64,000 nucleotides of DNA from UBA4416 sp046594225 (GTDB taxonomy: Bacteria; Bacteroidota; Bacteroidia; B-17B0; Aurantibacillaceae): positions 1 through 64,000 of the forward strand of contig JBKJPW010000111.1 of the NCBI GenBank assembly GCA_046594225.1. The letters run 5' to 3'. A program made the position numbers and the translations under genes. Shown one piece after another: positions 27,856-37,461 of the stretch. Numbering within the stretch: position 1 is the stretch's first letter; each line of letters opens with the position of its first letter. The notes below the pieces were generated by a model. The model had not been told where the DNA came from. It searched no databases and saw only the letters and a list, made by a program, of their open reading frames with translations.

Positions 27856-28449
27856 TTAAAATTTCACTAATTCCTCATACAATTCTTTTACAGGCAAGCC
27901 CATCACATTATAAAAACTACCTTCTATTTTATCAATACCAATATAGCCCAACCAATCTTGTACACCATAACCACCAGCTTTGTCGTAAGGTTTAAAATTC
28001 ATTAAATAGTATTCAATTTCTTCTGGCTTTAATTTTTTAAAATATACTTTACTCACATCATAAAACGTAGTTTGTTTATTTCCACTTTTTAAACATACTC
28101 CCGTAAACACTTCATGCATTTTTCCACTTAATGTTTCTAACATTTTTTTTCCTTCTACAAAATTTTCCGGCTTATTAAATACTTTTCCTTCGCACCAAAC
28201 AATGGTATCAGCTGTAATTAAAATTTCAGTTTCTTTTAAATCGTCAGGGTAAGCATCCGCTTTTTTTTCTGCTAAGTATAAAGGAATTTCTTCAGCCAAT
28301 AAATCAATAGGAAAAGACTCGTCGGCATTAATAGGTTTATTTAAAAAATCAAAGCCTAAGCTTTTTAGTAGCTCCTGACGGCGAGGGGAATTTGACCCTA
28401 AAATAATTTGGTAAGGAAATTCTTTAATATGTTGTTCTACACTATTCAT
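27856..28449 (-). CDS. Maf-like nucleoside triphosphate pyrophosphatase
   Basis: Cytosolic house-cleaning pyrophosphatase of 197 residues, most like the dTTP/UTP-specific YhdE branch. The Maf signature ILGSNSPRRQELLKSLGFDF is at ~16-35, ITADTIVWCEGK contains the catalytic Asp, and GYGVQDWLGYIGIDKIEGS matches the C-terminal loop. The gene converges with the LytTR regulator, 6 bases between stops. Substrate preference is inferred from family. Confidence 0.9.
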   Translation of the reverse strand: MNSVEQHIKEFPYQIILGSNSPRRQELLKSLGFDFLNKPINADESFPIDLLAEEIPLYLAEKKADAYPDDLKETEILITADTIVWCEGKVFNKPENFVEGKKMLETLSGKMHEVFTGVCLKSGNKQTTFYDVSKVYFKKLKPEEIEYYLMNFKPYDKAGGYGVQDWLGYIGIDKIEGSFYNVMGLPVKELYEELVKF

Positions 28450-28525
28450 TTGAATGTATGATTGTTTTTTTAATGTTACTGTGGTTAATCATTTCTTAAT
28501 AAAATGTATGCTTTCTGAAAAATGA

Positions 28526-29503
28526 TTATTGATATAAATATTTAATAATAATGGTAAAGGCAATGCCAAATAACATCACAAATTTAAGCAATAAACTTGC
28601 CACTTTAAAATCCTTAGATGTTTTAGCTCTAATGGTTTGAATGATTAATGCAATTAAAGGAAGTACAACGACACCTAAAATATAATACACAGCAATATAT
28701 TGTTGTTCTTTATAAAATTTATAGCTAGCTAATAGTAATAATCCGATAGTAATGACAATTAAAAAAAAAGTCACTACTTTACTTGTAATAATACCCCAAA
28801 CAATTGGCATAGTTTTTCCACCTGTTTGTATATCGCCTTGATAGTCTTCCATGTCCTTAATAACTTCACGAGCAAAGGAAGTTAAAAAGGCAAAAGCGCT
28901 ATAGCCTAAAATAATAATAACTAAGGTTTTCAAAAAATCACCAATAGCAAAAGAAATGATTGGACTAATTTCACCAATTAAGTAATAGTCGTAAACCATT
29001 GGCATTAATGGTATAGTAGCCGTTAATAGAGATACAACAATATTGCCTACTAATAATTGTTTTTTAAAGTGAGTAGAATAAAACCAAAGTAATAGAATAC
29101 TTAATATTTGAAAAGTTAATAGAATTAAGCTGTGACATTTTAATGCTAAATAAAAACCTAAAATCAAACCAATAGCATTAAATACAATATGTAATATCAT
29201 TGCCCAACGGCGCTTAATGGTAACATCAATTACTACTGTTTCAGGACGATTAATTTTATCCGTTTTTACATCAAAGTAATCGTTAATAATATAGCCAGCT
29301 GCTGCAATTAAAATGGTGCTTAATAATGAAATGATAAACAATACAGGAGTAAAATTTGAATACTCGTTTAATGGAGCAAATACCAAATACTTCATGCAAA
29401 TTTGAGTAATAGCAATAATTAAGAGATTCTCGATACGAATCAATTTAAAAAAAGCTATTAATGGATTTTTAAGCATTACTAAAATTGAGATGAATTTACT
29501 CAT
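28526..29503 (-). CDS. UbiA-family prenyltransferase
   Basis: Integral membrane prenyltransferase of about 325 residues (start at 29503; Met at 29476 is also possible, and a still longer frame would overlap the divergent gene). About eight hydrophobic segments. Both aspartate-rich motifs are present: NDYFDVKTDKINRPE and REVIKDMEDYQGD. In Bacteroidota this branch is often annotated geranylgeranylglycerol-phosphate geranylgeranyltransferase; menaquinone or heme prenylation are less likely because men/cyo genes are absent nearby. Substrate not certain. Confidence 0.82.
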   Translation of the reverse strand: MSKFISILVMLKNPLIAFFKLIRIENLLIIAITQICMKYLVFAPLNEYSNFTPVLFIISLLSTILIAAAGYIINDYFDVKTDKINRPETVVIDVTIKRRWAMILHIVFNAIGLILGFYLALKCHSLILLTFQILSILLLWFYSTHFKKQLLVGNIVVSLLTATIPLMPMVYDYYLIGEISPIISFAIGDFLKTLVIIILGYSAFAFLTSFAREVIKDMEDYQGDIQTGGKTMPIVWGIITSKVVTFFLIVITIGLLLLASYKFYKEQQYIAVYYILGVVVLPLIALIIQTIRAKTSKDFKVASLLLKFVMLFGIAFTIIIKYLYQ

Positions 29504-29530
29504 TTTAATCCTATTTTTACAAAAAAAAGC

Positions 29531-30124
29531 ATGCACGATTTAACGGAACATTATTGGAATACTAGATACATAAATGATGATTTTGGCTGGGATATAGGCG
29601 AAGTATCGCTGCCATTAAAAACGTATATAGAGCAATTAAGTAATAAAGACTTAAAAATTTTAATACCAGGAGCTGGAAATTCATACGAAGCAGAGTTTTT
29701 ATTTAATAAAGGATTTAAAAATGTATTTGTATTAGACTTTGCAGAAGAGCCTTTACAAAATATCAAAAAACGCTTGCCGAAATTTCCTTCTGAGCAATTA
29801 ATTCATCAAAATTTTTTTGAACATCAAGGGCAGTATGATTTAATTATTGAACAAACGTTTTTCTGTGCCATAAATCCTTCTTTAAGAAAACAGTATGCTC
29901 AACATATGAAACAGCTTCTTAAGCCCAATGGTAAATTAGTAGGCTTATTGTTTAATGATGTATTAAATACTGACAAACCTCCTTTTGGTGGAAATACAGA
30001 AGAATATCAAACATTATTTTCTCCATTATTTGACATTAAAATCATGGAAATGGCTTATAATTCCATTAAACCAAGAGAGGGTAGGGAGTTGTTTGTAATG
30101 ATGCAAATTAATTTTAAACCATAA
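29531..30124 (+). CDS. TPMT-family SAM-dependent methyltransferase
   Basis: A 197-residue cytosolic methyltransferase. HYWNTRYINDDFGWDIGEVS at the N terminus is typical of the thiopurine methyltransferase-like branch, followed by the SAM loop ILIPGAGNSYEAEFL and VLDFAEEPL. PF05724 relatives methylate small thiol, selenium or halide compounds; no specific substrate is indicated. It diverges from the UbiA gene with only 27 bases between the chosen starts. Confidence 0.85.
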   Translation: MHDLTEHYWNTRYINDDFGWDIGEVSLPLKTYIEQLSNKDLKILIPGAGNSYEAEFLFNKGFKNVFVLDFAEEPLQNIKKRLPKFPSEQLIHQNFFEHQGQYDLIIEQTFFCAINPSLRKQYAQHMKQLLKPNGKLVGLLFNDVLNTDKPPFGGNTEEYQTLFSPLFDIKIMEMAYNSIKPREGRELFVMMQINFKP

Positions 30125-30211
30125 AAGTGCATAATAGTAGTTTTTTGTAATTCTTATATGCCTTATATGGTTAGATTTTAATCTTAATTTTTTGTAAATT
30201 TGATTAACAAA

Positions 30212-30769
30212 ATGGCATTACAAACAGATAAACAATTATTTAATGAAAAGCAATACATGGGTCATAATCGACTCAGTATTATTTGGCGAACCATTATCGC
30301 CTTATTTTGTTTTGTAGGTTATTATTGGAGCGAGAATCCCAAACCTGTGCAAGTAGCGGTTTTTAAAATCGGCTCTTATCCTGTAGATGATATTCCAAAT
30401 TCAGGAAAAATTTTCTTTTTATTGGGGTTATTAATTTTATCATTTTCGGCTATGCTGACTTTTATTTTACATACGCACATAAAAGTATTTTCATCGTACA
30501 TTGTTATTGATGGGTTTTGGACAGCACGTCGTGTTAAAATTAATTTAGATACCATTACTCATATTAGAAAAAGCCGTTACAAAAAACATGTTTTCAGAAG
30601 AGCAGTTTATAATCTTCATAGCCAAGGTGTTATTCGTTTTTTTACTAGTGGCAATGAATTTATAGAACTCAAAGATAATGCAGGTTTCACTTATCGCATT
30701 GGTAGCCAAAAAGCTTCCGAACTATATCATATTTTAAAAAAGCAATTGAGAGACATACACGCTATGTAA
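30212..30769 (+). CDS. Two-TM membrane protein with PH-like domain, unknown function
   Basis: A 185-residue protein. The ATG at 30212 is preferred to a TTG four codons upstream. Two hydrophobic segments (~25-42 and ~70-95) are followed by a C-terminal ~90-residue beta-rich region (VFSSYIVIDGFWTARRVKINL...FIELKDNAGFTYRIGSQKASELYHIL) that reads like a bacterial PH domain. TAAATTTG, an exact -7 motif match, lies at 30195-30202. Function unknown. Confidence 0.7.
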   Translation: MALQTDKQLFNEKQYMGHNRLSIIWRTIIALFCFVGYYWSENPKPVQVAVFKIGSYPVDDIPNSGKIFFLLGLLILSFSAMLTFILHTHIKVFSSYIVIDGFWTARRVKINLDTITHIRKSRYKKHVFRRAVYNLHSQGVIRFFTSGNEFIELKDNAGFTYRIGSQKASELYHILKKQLRDIHAM

Positions 30770-30773
30770 TTTC

Positions 30774-33371
30774 TTAAAAATTATCATACCACTGTCTTTG
30801 TCTCGGTATTTTCACATCGCTTAACATGCTTGTTTTTAAGTTAATGGTTAAGCTATAACTTTTTCTAAACCCAAATGGCACCCAATCAATACGCGCTTCC
30901 CAACATTTTAAATCGCGATATAAATTAATACTAGTGTAACTTAAATTTTTATTCGTAAAATCATAACCACTGGTTACACCTAATTTCCAAAATTTTGTAA
31001 CAGATATATCACCACTAAAGTTAAGCGTTTGAATGTCTTTTAATTTATTTAAAATTTTAGTGTAAGTAACGTTATAGTAAATATTTAAGTTCCAAGGTAA
31101 TTTTTCTTGAGCCTGAGCTGTATTGGTTATCACAGCGCCTTTTTCGGCGCCATTTGTTAAGTCAGGTTTTTTAGCACGAGAGGTAATATTGTTTGAACTA
31201 AAGGCTGCGTTAATAGCAATGTTGCCCGTTGTAAAATCTACTACTCGTCCATTGGTATTTGCTAAATATTTACTGGTTCTGTAGGCATACTCAGTATTGG
31301 TTAATGTATTAGTTAATACGGTTGTGTAATATGGGTCAAAGGTTGAGCCAAATACTAAATCAAAGTATTTCCAAATTTTGGTTCTACCTGTCATCGATAT
31401 ATTACTCATTTTAAAACTATCTGCCGCAAAATTATAAGAGCCTGCAAAACTTAAATTTTGTAAAAGTGTTACTTTATTAAATACAAAACCAGTATCTGTT
31501 TTGTGGCGAACTTTAGCCTCTAAATTATTATTTAAATTTACACTTAAACTATTTTGAGTACCTTGAGCGGGACCACTAAATAAATTATTTTCAAAAATTG
31601 AATATTTATTTTTGTATCTATAGGTGGTATCGCTTATTACATCTTTCCAAAAACCATATTGTTCTTCTCCAAAATCAGGACGGTAAGTATATGCTAAACT
31701 AGGAATTAATAAATGTCGAACTTGTTTTAAACGTTTTCCTTTAAACAAATAATCCATAAATAATTTGGTAGTCAATGACGAATTGAAATTTGCATCATAA
31801 CCTGTTTTAAAATTCTGGTCAGTTGTTCTTACTATTCTATTGGTAGACTCATCCAATTCTTTTCGTGTTGTTTTTGTATACATCACGGCACTTAAGTTTA
31901 ATGCAGGAGTTAAGGTGAAATATTTAAATAAAGTAATGTTAGTAGATATTGGCAAGCTATGTCTGAATCCATATTTTAAACTATCAGCTATGCTGCCTTT
32001 AAAAATAGATGTATCATAACCAGATAAAGTATTTCTGGCCTCTAACAAATAACTAATGCCAATTTTATCAATAGGATTTTGTTTGATACGAGTTTCTTTT
32101 TTGAAAGGATAAAAACGATTAACGTTAAAAGTCACCTCTGGAAAAGATATGTTCATGATTTTAGTCTGAGTATTTTGATCGTGACGGGCATTAATACCCA
32201 AGGTTCCAATTTTAAATGTTTTTGAAAAGTTGATATTAGATTGAAATGTATTTGCTAAGTACTGTCCCGTATTTTGTGCGTTGTACTTATTGTATCTAGA
32301 TGTTCTAATATTAACATCACTTCCAAATCTGATAGTGGGATTATTTTTTTGATCTTGTATGTGTCGCCAATTAATAGAAATGTCTTTTTGTTTTGAGTAA
32401 GTAGATGGAATTTCCTTTTCCCCATTTCTAAATTCAGAATAACCTAATGATAATGCACCACTGAACTTGTAATTAACTGCATAATTATTTAAGGTTCGTA
32501 AACCCCAACTCCCATTACTGTATATATCTCCACGAATAGTCATGTCAGTTTGGTCGTTAATTCCCCAATAAAAACCGCCGTCTTTTAAATAAAAACCAAG
32601 GGCATCGCTATTACCATAAAATGGAATTAAAATACCTGAGTGTCGTTTTTTTGTATTTGGAAAAAAACCAAAAGGTAAACCTAAAGGAGTAGGTACGCCA
32701 CCAATTTCTAAATACATGGGACCTGTCACAATTTTATCGTCAGGAATTATTTTTGCTCTTTTTGCTTTAAATATTGTTCTTGAATCTTCATACTGACAAG
32801 GAATACATTGTAGGTTCTTCATATAAACTACATTGTTGCTGTCTTTTTTTACCTCGCTACCTTTTAATATTAAATCTCCTTCTTTAGTTTGAATATCATA
32901 AATTTTTCCTTTTTTGGTTTTAAGGTTATAAATCATTTTTCGACATACAATTTCTTGCGCACCATCTTTAAAAACGGGAGTCCCTTCATCTTTACCTAAG
33001 CTATCTTTTTTACCATAAGCAGTAATAGTGTTTTTTTCATTATCAATTTCAATAAACTCAGCTTTTAAGTTCATGTCTTCATAATTCACATAGCCATCAC
33101 CAAATAAATAGATTTTTTGTCCCTTGGTTTCGTATCTTATCGAATCTCTGGCGTTATAAATGATAGCATGTTCTAAAGGCTCTGTTTCTTCTTCCTCTGT
33201 ATCTAGAGAATCAACGGTTACTGTTTTAGTGCTATCAGTTGGTATTGGGTCAGAGAAATTAGGAGAAAATGAGGCACTATCCTTAGGCTGTGCATTATTA
33301 GGATATGTTACAGGCCTAACAGGGTTTGATTTTAAGTCTTGAGCCCAAGCTGAAGCTGTACTTATTAACAA
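30774..33371 (-). CDS. lptD: LptD-like LPS assembly outer membrane protein
   Basis: Outer membrane protein of at least 865 residues that inserts lipopolysaccharide. An OstA-like domain (~60-200: GQKIYLFGDGYVNYEDMNLKAEFIEID) precedes a long beta barrel (IGISYLLEARN... to the C terminus). The only conventional start is TTG at 33371, which cuts the signal peptide. In-frame sequence up to 33410 would encode a perfect signal peptide with a Lys-containing start and seven Leu, but has no ATG/GTG/TTG codon before the stop at 33425. The real start is therefore uncertain; an ATC at 33410 is the best position. Divergent from the amidase gene. Confidence 0.85.
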   Translation of the reverse strand: MLISTASAWAQDLKSNPVRPVTYPNNAQPKDSASFSPNFSDPIPTDSTKTVTVDSLDTEEEETEPLEHAIIYNARDSIRYETKGQKIYLFGDGYVNYEDMNLKAEFIEIDNEKNTITAYGKKDSLGKDEGTPVFKDGAQEIVCRKMIYNLKTKKGKIYDIQTKEGDLILKGSEVKKDSNNVVYMKNLQCIPCQYEDSRTIFKAKRAKIIPDDKIVTGPMYLEIGGVPTPLGLPFGFFPNTKKRHSGILIPFYGNSDALGFYLKDGGFYWGINDQTDMTIRGDIYSNGSWGLRTLNNYAVNYKFSGALSLGYSEFRNGEKEIPSTYSKQKDISINWRHIQDQKNNPTIRFGSDVNIRTSRYNKYNAQNTGQYLANTFQSNINFSKTFKIGTLGINARHDQNTQTKIMNISFPEVTFNVNRFYPFKKETRIKQNPIDKIGISYLLEARNTLSGYDTSIFKGSIADSLKYGFRHSLPISTNITLFKYFTLTPALNLSAVMYTKTTRKELDESTNRIVRTTDQNFKTGYDANFNSSLTTKLFMDYLFKGKRLKQVRHLLIPSLAYTYRPDFGEEQYGFWKDVISDTTYRYKNKYSIFENNLFSGPAQGTQNSLSVNLNNNLEAKVRHKTDTGFVFNKVTLLQNLSFAGSYNFAADSFKMSNISMTGRTKIWKYFDLVFGSTFDPYYTTVLTNTLTNTEYAYRTSKYLANTNGRVVDFTTGNIAINAAFSSNNITSRAKKPDLTNGAEKGAVITNTAQAQEKLPWNLNIYYNVTYTKILNKLKDIQTLNFSGDISVTKFWKLGVTSGYDFTNKNLSYTSINLYRDLKCWEARIDWVPFGFRKSYSLTINLKTSMLSDVKIPRQRQWYDNF

Positions 33372-33441
33372 TAATAAGAGTAAAAGATATATATGTTTAA
33401 CCGTATTGATAGTGACTTGACCCTAAATTTACCTAAACTTA

Positions 33442-33449
33442 CAAAGCTA
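33442..33449 (-). promoter_or_regulatory. -7 promoter box for lptD
   Basis: On the minus strand this reads TAGCTTTG, an exact TAnnTTTG match, 31 bases before the proposed non-standard lptD start at 33410. No clear -33 element was seen. Confidence 0.4.
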
Positions 33450-33487
33450 ACAATTACTCGTATAATTGGTAGTAATTTTTTACAGAT

Positions 33488-35245
33488 ATGATGGTAAAAA
33501 AATATAATTTTCTCTTTAAACTATTGTTGACACAAGTGTTGATTGTGCTATGCTTTTCTTCTTTTTATTCACATAAAGATGACCCTAAACGTAAAGTACG
33601 CATTATTGTGATTGACCCAGGGCATGGTGGAAAAGACCCAGGCTGTAATGGTGTAACCTGTAAGGAGAAAGAGGTTGCTTTAGCGGTATCATTAAAGCTT
33701 GGTAAATTAATTGAAGAACATATAAAAGATGTTAAAGTGATTTTTACCCGTAAAACAGATGTTTTTGTTGAGCTAGAGGATAGAGCACGAATAGCTAATG
33801 ATAATAATGCAGACTTGTTTATATCCATTCATTGCAATGCCGCAGGAAAACCAGTAATGGTAAAGGATAAAAAAACGGGTAAAATGCGCCCGAAAACATT
33901 TAAAAATTCTAGAGGTAAAATCATTGTTGTTGAAACTGCCAACCCTGAACCTTTTGGATCAGAAACCTATGTGATGGGTTTAAAAAATGAAGAAGGTAAA
34001 ATGAAAGTAGCACAACGTGAGAACTCGGCGATGTTACTAGAAGATAATTACGAAACTAAATACCAAGGTTTTGACCCAAATAGTGAAGAGAGTTATATTA
34101 TTATGAGTAACTACACTTCTAGCTATGTAATACAAAGTGCGGGTTTAGCTTTAAAAATTCAAGACCAGTATTTAAATAAAGCGGGTAGGGTAGATAAAGG
34201 CGTGCACCGCCAAAGTATTTGGGTATTGTGGAGAACATCTATGCCAAGTGTATTAACAGAAATAGGGTATTTAACAAATCCGCAAGAAGAAAAATTTTTA
34301 GGTTCCGAAAAAGGACAAAGTTATTTAGCCGCTTGTTTATTTAGAGCTTTTAGAAAATATAAAGATGAGCAGGAAGGAGTTAAAAAAACATACGATGATG
34401 CTATTGAAAACCAAGTTCCTTTAGCAAAAGAAACCTATACTGTTGCTGTTAACAATGAAACAGAAGATTCTAAAAACACAGAGCCAGAAGAAGTTAAAAC
34501 GATTGATAAACCTCAAGAAGGAACCGATGTTGAAATAAAAAAAGAAGCTTCGGCAAGTTCAACTAAAAATGACTCTGCCGAACAAAAGGCAAAAGAAAAA
34601 ATCTTGGCAGAACAAAAAGCTAAAGAACTAAAAGAAGCCAAAGACAAATTAGATGCAGAAGCTATTGCTAAAGCAGCGACTGAACAGAAACAGAAAGATG
34701 ATGCCGTAAAAAAAGCTAAAGCAGATTCTTTAGCTAAAGCACAAAATGCACAACAGTCTAAAATTAACGAACAGGAAAATAAATACAAGCAGTTATTAGC
34801 GGTTGCTGATATGAATTTTAAAAATAAAAATTATCTGGATGCTTTAGGTATGTATCAAAAGGCAGAGGCTTTAGATGTGAAGGATAAAAGTCGTGCGATA
34901 CAAAAAATAAAAGAGATTGAAGCTTTAACAACAACTGTAAAAACGAATACCGTTACTGAAATTAAGGAAGTAGCAGTAACTAAAACAGGCATTGTATTTA
35001 AAATACAATTCGCCAGTATGGATAAAGAAGTTGATACAAAAACAAAATTCCCTAATGTAACAGAAGTGTGGTTTTATCAAGCAGGAACGGTTATAAAATA
35101 CACATCAGGTAATTTCACTTCCTTTGATTTGGCTACTAAACACCAAACTAAAATGCGCGAATTAGGTTACAAAGATTGCTTTGTAGCAGCCTTTAAAGAT
35201 GGCGCTCGTATGGATATTAACGAGGCTAAAAAATTGGTGCAGTAA
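33488..35245 (+). CDS. N-acetylmuramoyl-L-alanine amidase with coiled-coil and SPOR-like tail
   Basis: Periplasmic cell wall amidase of 585 residues. A signal peptide/anchor covers ~1-28. The Amidase_3 catalytic domain (~36-300) shows zinc ligands H46 (IDPGHGGKDPG) and H115 (ISIHCNAAG), and the catalytic Glu in LTEIGYLTNPQEE. Residues ~340-440 are Lys/Ala/Glu-rich coiled coil; ~430-480 looks like a TPR-type segment (KNYLDALGMYQKAEAL). The last ~80 residues (FKIQFASMDKEVD...ELGYKDCFVAAFKDG) resemble a SPOR domain, which binds denuded glycan at the septum. A role in daughter-cell separation is likely. Confidence 0.88.
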   Translation: MMVKKYNFLFKLLLTQVLIVLCFSSFYSHKDDPKRKVRIIVIDPGHGGKDPGCNGVTCKEKEVALAVSLKLGKLIEEHIKDVKVIFTRKTDVFVELEDRARIANDNNADLFISIHCNAAGKPVMVKDKKTGKMRPKTFKNSRGKIIVVETANPEPFGSETYVMGLKNEEGKMKVAQRENSAMLLEDNYETKYQGFDPNSEESYIIMSNYTSSYVIQSAGLALKIQDQYLNKAGRVDKGVHRQSIWVLWRTSMPSVLTEIGYLTNPQEEKFLGSEKGQSYLAACLFRAFRKYKDEQEGVKKTYDDAIENQVPLAKETYTVAVNNETEDSKNTEPEEVKTIDKPQEGTDVEIKKEASASSTKNDSAEQKAKEKILAEQKAKELKEAKDKLDAEAIAKAATEQKQKDDAVKKAKADSLAKAQNAQQSKINEQENKYKQLLAVADMNFKNKNYLDALGMYQKAEALDVKDKSRAIQKIKEIEALTTTVKTNTVTEIKEVAVTKTGIVFKIQFASMDKEVDTKTKFPNVTEVWFYQAGTVIKYTSGNFTSFDLATKHQTKMRELGYKDCFVAAFKDGARMDINEAKKLVQ

Positions 35246-35304
35246 TTTTTGAAATTTTATAACTACGAAGTAGGGCGTGTTATAACCAGTGAGGCACACA
35301 AAGT

Positions 35305-35787
35305 TTACGTCTTGTTACGTGTCTGCATAATTTTCTTAAGTTCTGTGGTCAAAAATGGTAATAGTGAAATTATTAAACCAATTACAAATATTTTGTCATA
35401 ACGAATGTCGCTATATGACAAAGTCATTGTTCCATTGTCACACGCAGTACATTGCAATAATTTAATTGTACTGTCAAAATAACAATAAAGTACAGCTGTT
35501 ATTGGAAACAACAATATCGTCAAACAACAATTTAATATTTTCTGTTTGGTTGTCTGGGTATAAATAAGATAAGAAATTATAGTTACGAATAGTCCAAAGG
35601 AAACAACGAAAAGGTCGCTAGCAAAATGGATGTATTTACGAGGCTGTATAAATGAAATTTTGTTACATGTAAGAGATGAATACAAATAACGTATTATTTC
35701 GTCGAATGAGTTTTCAAAGAAAAATGAAAGTCCTGCTGTCAAAACAAAAACTAAAATAAGAATGATTGTCGCTTTAGGTATTGTCAT
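35305..35787 (-). CDS. Hypothetical four-TM membrane protein
   Basis: A 160-residue protein with four hydrophobic segments (~7-24, 50-70, 85-105, 132-146). After the third comes a short loop with YCYFDSTIKLLQCTACDNGT, carrying a CxxC pair. No family recognised. Codon choice is a little richer in GTC/ACG than neighbours, and the gene is flanked by GTTATAAC at 35279-35286 and 35815-35822, suggesting an accessory cassette rather than core genome. Confidence 0.6.
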   Translation of the reverse strand: MTIPKATIILILVFVLTAGLSFFFENSFDEIIRYLYSSLTCNKISFIQPRKYIHFASDLFVVSFGLFVTIISYLIYTQTTKQKILNCCLTILLFPITAVLYCYFDSTIKLLQCTACDNGTMTLSYSDIRYDKIFVIGLIISLLPFLTTELKKIMQTRNKT

Positions 35788-35827
35788 TGCATTTAGGTTG
35801 GTCTTGCCGAATTGGTTATAACTAGTC

Positions 35828-35881
35828 TATACCCGCCATAAAATGGCGGGTATATCCCATAGGGTAGTTGTATACCCGCCA
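35828..35881. repeat. Hairpin plus direct repeat of TATACCCGCCA
   Basis: TATACCCGCCAT (35828-35839) and ATGGCGGGTATA (35843-35854) form a perfect 12-bp stem with loop AAA. A third copy, TATACCCGCCA, follows at 35871-35881. It lies between two minus-strand genes and could terminate the phosphoesterase transcript or be a small palindromic repeat element. Confidence 0.75.
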
Positions 35882-35935
35882 CTCAATCGCGTTTATTTTT
35901 AAACAAAAGTAATATTATTTTTTTGAAAATTGTTT

Positions 35936-37192
35936 TTAAGCTCTGCTCAACTCAATCACTGTAATCTCTGGCCAAATACCTAAACGGCCTGGGTAACCCA
36001 AAAATCCTAAACCACGGTTCACATATAAATACTGATTTTCTTGCTTGTATAAACCAGCCCAATGTTTGTATATATATTTAACTGGGCTCCATTTTATAAG
36101 ACCTGGTATTTCAATGCCAAACTGCATTCCGTGTGTATGTCCGCTTAAAGTTAAATCAATGTCATTATATTTTTGTTCCTGGCTCACTTGCACATCCCAA
36201 TGTGAAGGATCGTGTGATAATAGTATTTTAAATGGATATCCTTCAGTTCCTGCGTGTGCATTATCTAATTTACCGTAACGAGGAAAACGTAAGTTACCGC
36301 CCCAGTTTTCAATTCCTAGTAACGCAATTTTTTGTCCATCTTTTTCAATAGGCACATGTTCGTTCATTAATAAACGCCATCCCGATTGTTTTTGAATTTC
36401 TTTTAAAGTATCTAAATTGGCAACTTTATGTTCGGGCGTTTCCCATTGTTTATAATCGCCGTAATCATGATTCCCTAAAATACTATAAACACCATAAGGT
36501 GCTTTCAACATCTTATAGGTTTCCAAATGCATTTCTGTTTCATTAGCTTCGTTGTTCACTAAATCTCCAGTAAAGAAAATAGCATCTGGCTTTTGTTCTA
36601 ATACAATATTAAATGCTTTCACTAATGGATCAGAGCTCATAAAACTACCGCAGTGCATGTCTGATAATTGAACGATTTTAAAGCCATCAAATGCTTCTGG
36701 CAAGTTAGGAGACGTTATTTTTACTTTATGAACTCTGTATTTGTAAGCACCCCTCACCATACCATATAAAAAGGAAAAGGCAGGAATAACCGTAAATGTA
36801 ACCGCCAAATAACTTAAAAATTTTAAACGACTAATTTGATTGGCGCCTTCTTCAATGCTATGTTTTGGTACTTTATTAAATAAATTGGCCATCCATCTAA
36901 ATAAACGAATGATATCATCAATTAATAAAAATGAAGAACCAATTAATTTGCAAACAAATAAAATTAGAGCAGCAGATGAAATAAAACGCAAGAAATTGTT
37001 CCACTCTGGTGGTGGATAAAACATAGCGACTGAGCTAATTAAAATATTGATTCCTGCTAATGAATAAGCAATCCAAAAAAGGATTTTTCGTTTTTGAGGA
37101 GTATAATCAACACTGATGGTTTTAAGAGCTTGTAAAAAGTATAATTCTACTAAAACAATTAATATAAAAAAGATTAAAAATCGTATGAACAT
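35936..37192 (-). CDS. Membrane-anchored metallophosphoesterase
   Basis: Calcineurin-like phosphoesterase of 418 residues (Met at 37192 chosen; the upstream Met adds only eight residues before the first membrane helix). Four N-terminal hydrophobic segments (~2-22, 35-55, 70-95, 130-155), then the catalytic domain with the dimetal motifs VQLSDMHCGS, FTGDLVNNE, LGNHDYGD and LSGHTHGMQFG. The family (YaeI/YkuE-like) includes UDP-diacylglucosamine pyrophosphatase-like enzymes; substrate unproven. Confidence 0.87.
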   Translation of the reverse strand: MFIRFLIFFILIVLVELYFLQALKTISVDYTPQKRKILFWIAYSLAGINILISSVAMFYPPPEWNNFLRFISSAALILFVCKLIGSSFLLIDDIIRLFRWMANLFNKVPKHSIEEGANQISRLKFLSYLAVTFTVIPAFSFLYGMVRGAYKYRVHKVKITSPNLPEAFDGFKIVQLSDMHCGSFMSSDPLVKAFNIVLEQKPDAIFFTGDLVNNEANETEMHLETYKMLKAPYGVYSILGNHDYGDYKQWETPEHKVANLDTLKEIQKQSGWRLLMNEHVPIEKDGQKIALLGIENWGGNLRFPRYGKLDNAHAGTEGYPFKILLSHDPSHWDVQVSQEQKYNDIDLTLSGHTHGMQFGIEIPGLIKWSPVKYIYKHWAGLYKQENQYLYVNRGLGFLGYPGRLGIWPEITVIELSRA

Positions 37193-37422
37193 AGTATTTA
37201 GATAACAAAGCCTCAAAGGTATTGTTTTATAGCATTTTGTTACAAATCGACTTGTTATATTTCATTAAAAACACTGAAAATTAGGTAATCGGTAGTGGGT
37301 AATCGGTGAGTTTTACTTTTATGGTCTTTTACCTCGTTTTTCAATAGATAATAATTGTTAATTACTATTAAAAATGTTAATCAATTTTAGATGAATGGGA
37401 AACCAAAATCTCAATTGGATAG

Positions 37423-37430
37423 TATATTTG
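37423..37430 (+). promoter_or_regulatory. -7 promoter box for the thiolase gene
   Basis: TATATTTG is an exact TAnnTTTG match 31 bases upstream of the thiolase ATG, giving a leader of roughly 25 bases. No good -33 TTG at the right distance was seen. The preceding gap carries a short direct repeat, GGTAATCGGT. Confidence 0.45.
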
Positions 37431-37461
37431 GCGCACAATTATAAACTAAAAACAAAACACA

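Noticed and set aside
34513..34788. Antisense frame inside the amidase coiled coil
   Set aside because: Ser/Ala/Phe-rich mirror of a Lys/Ala/Glu-rich coding region; typical shadow frame.
37281..37310. Direct repeat GGTAATCGGT
   Set aside because: Only two short copies about 15 bases apart; likely slippage rather than a binding array.
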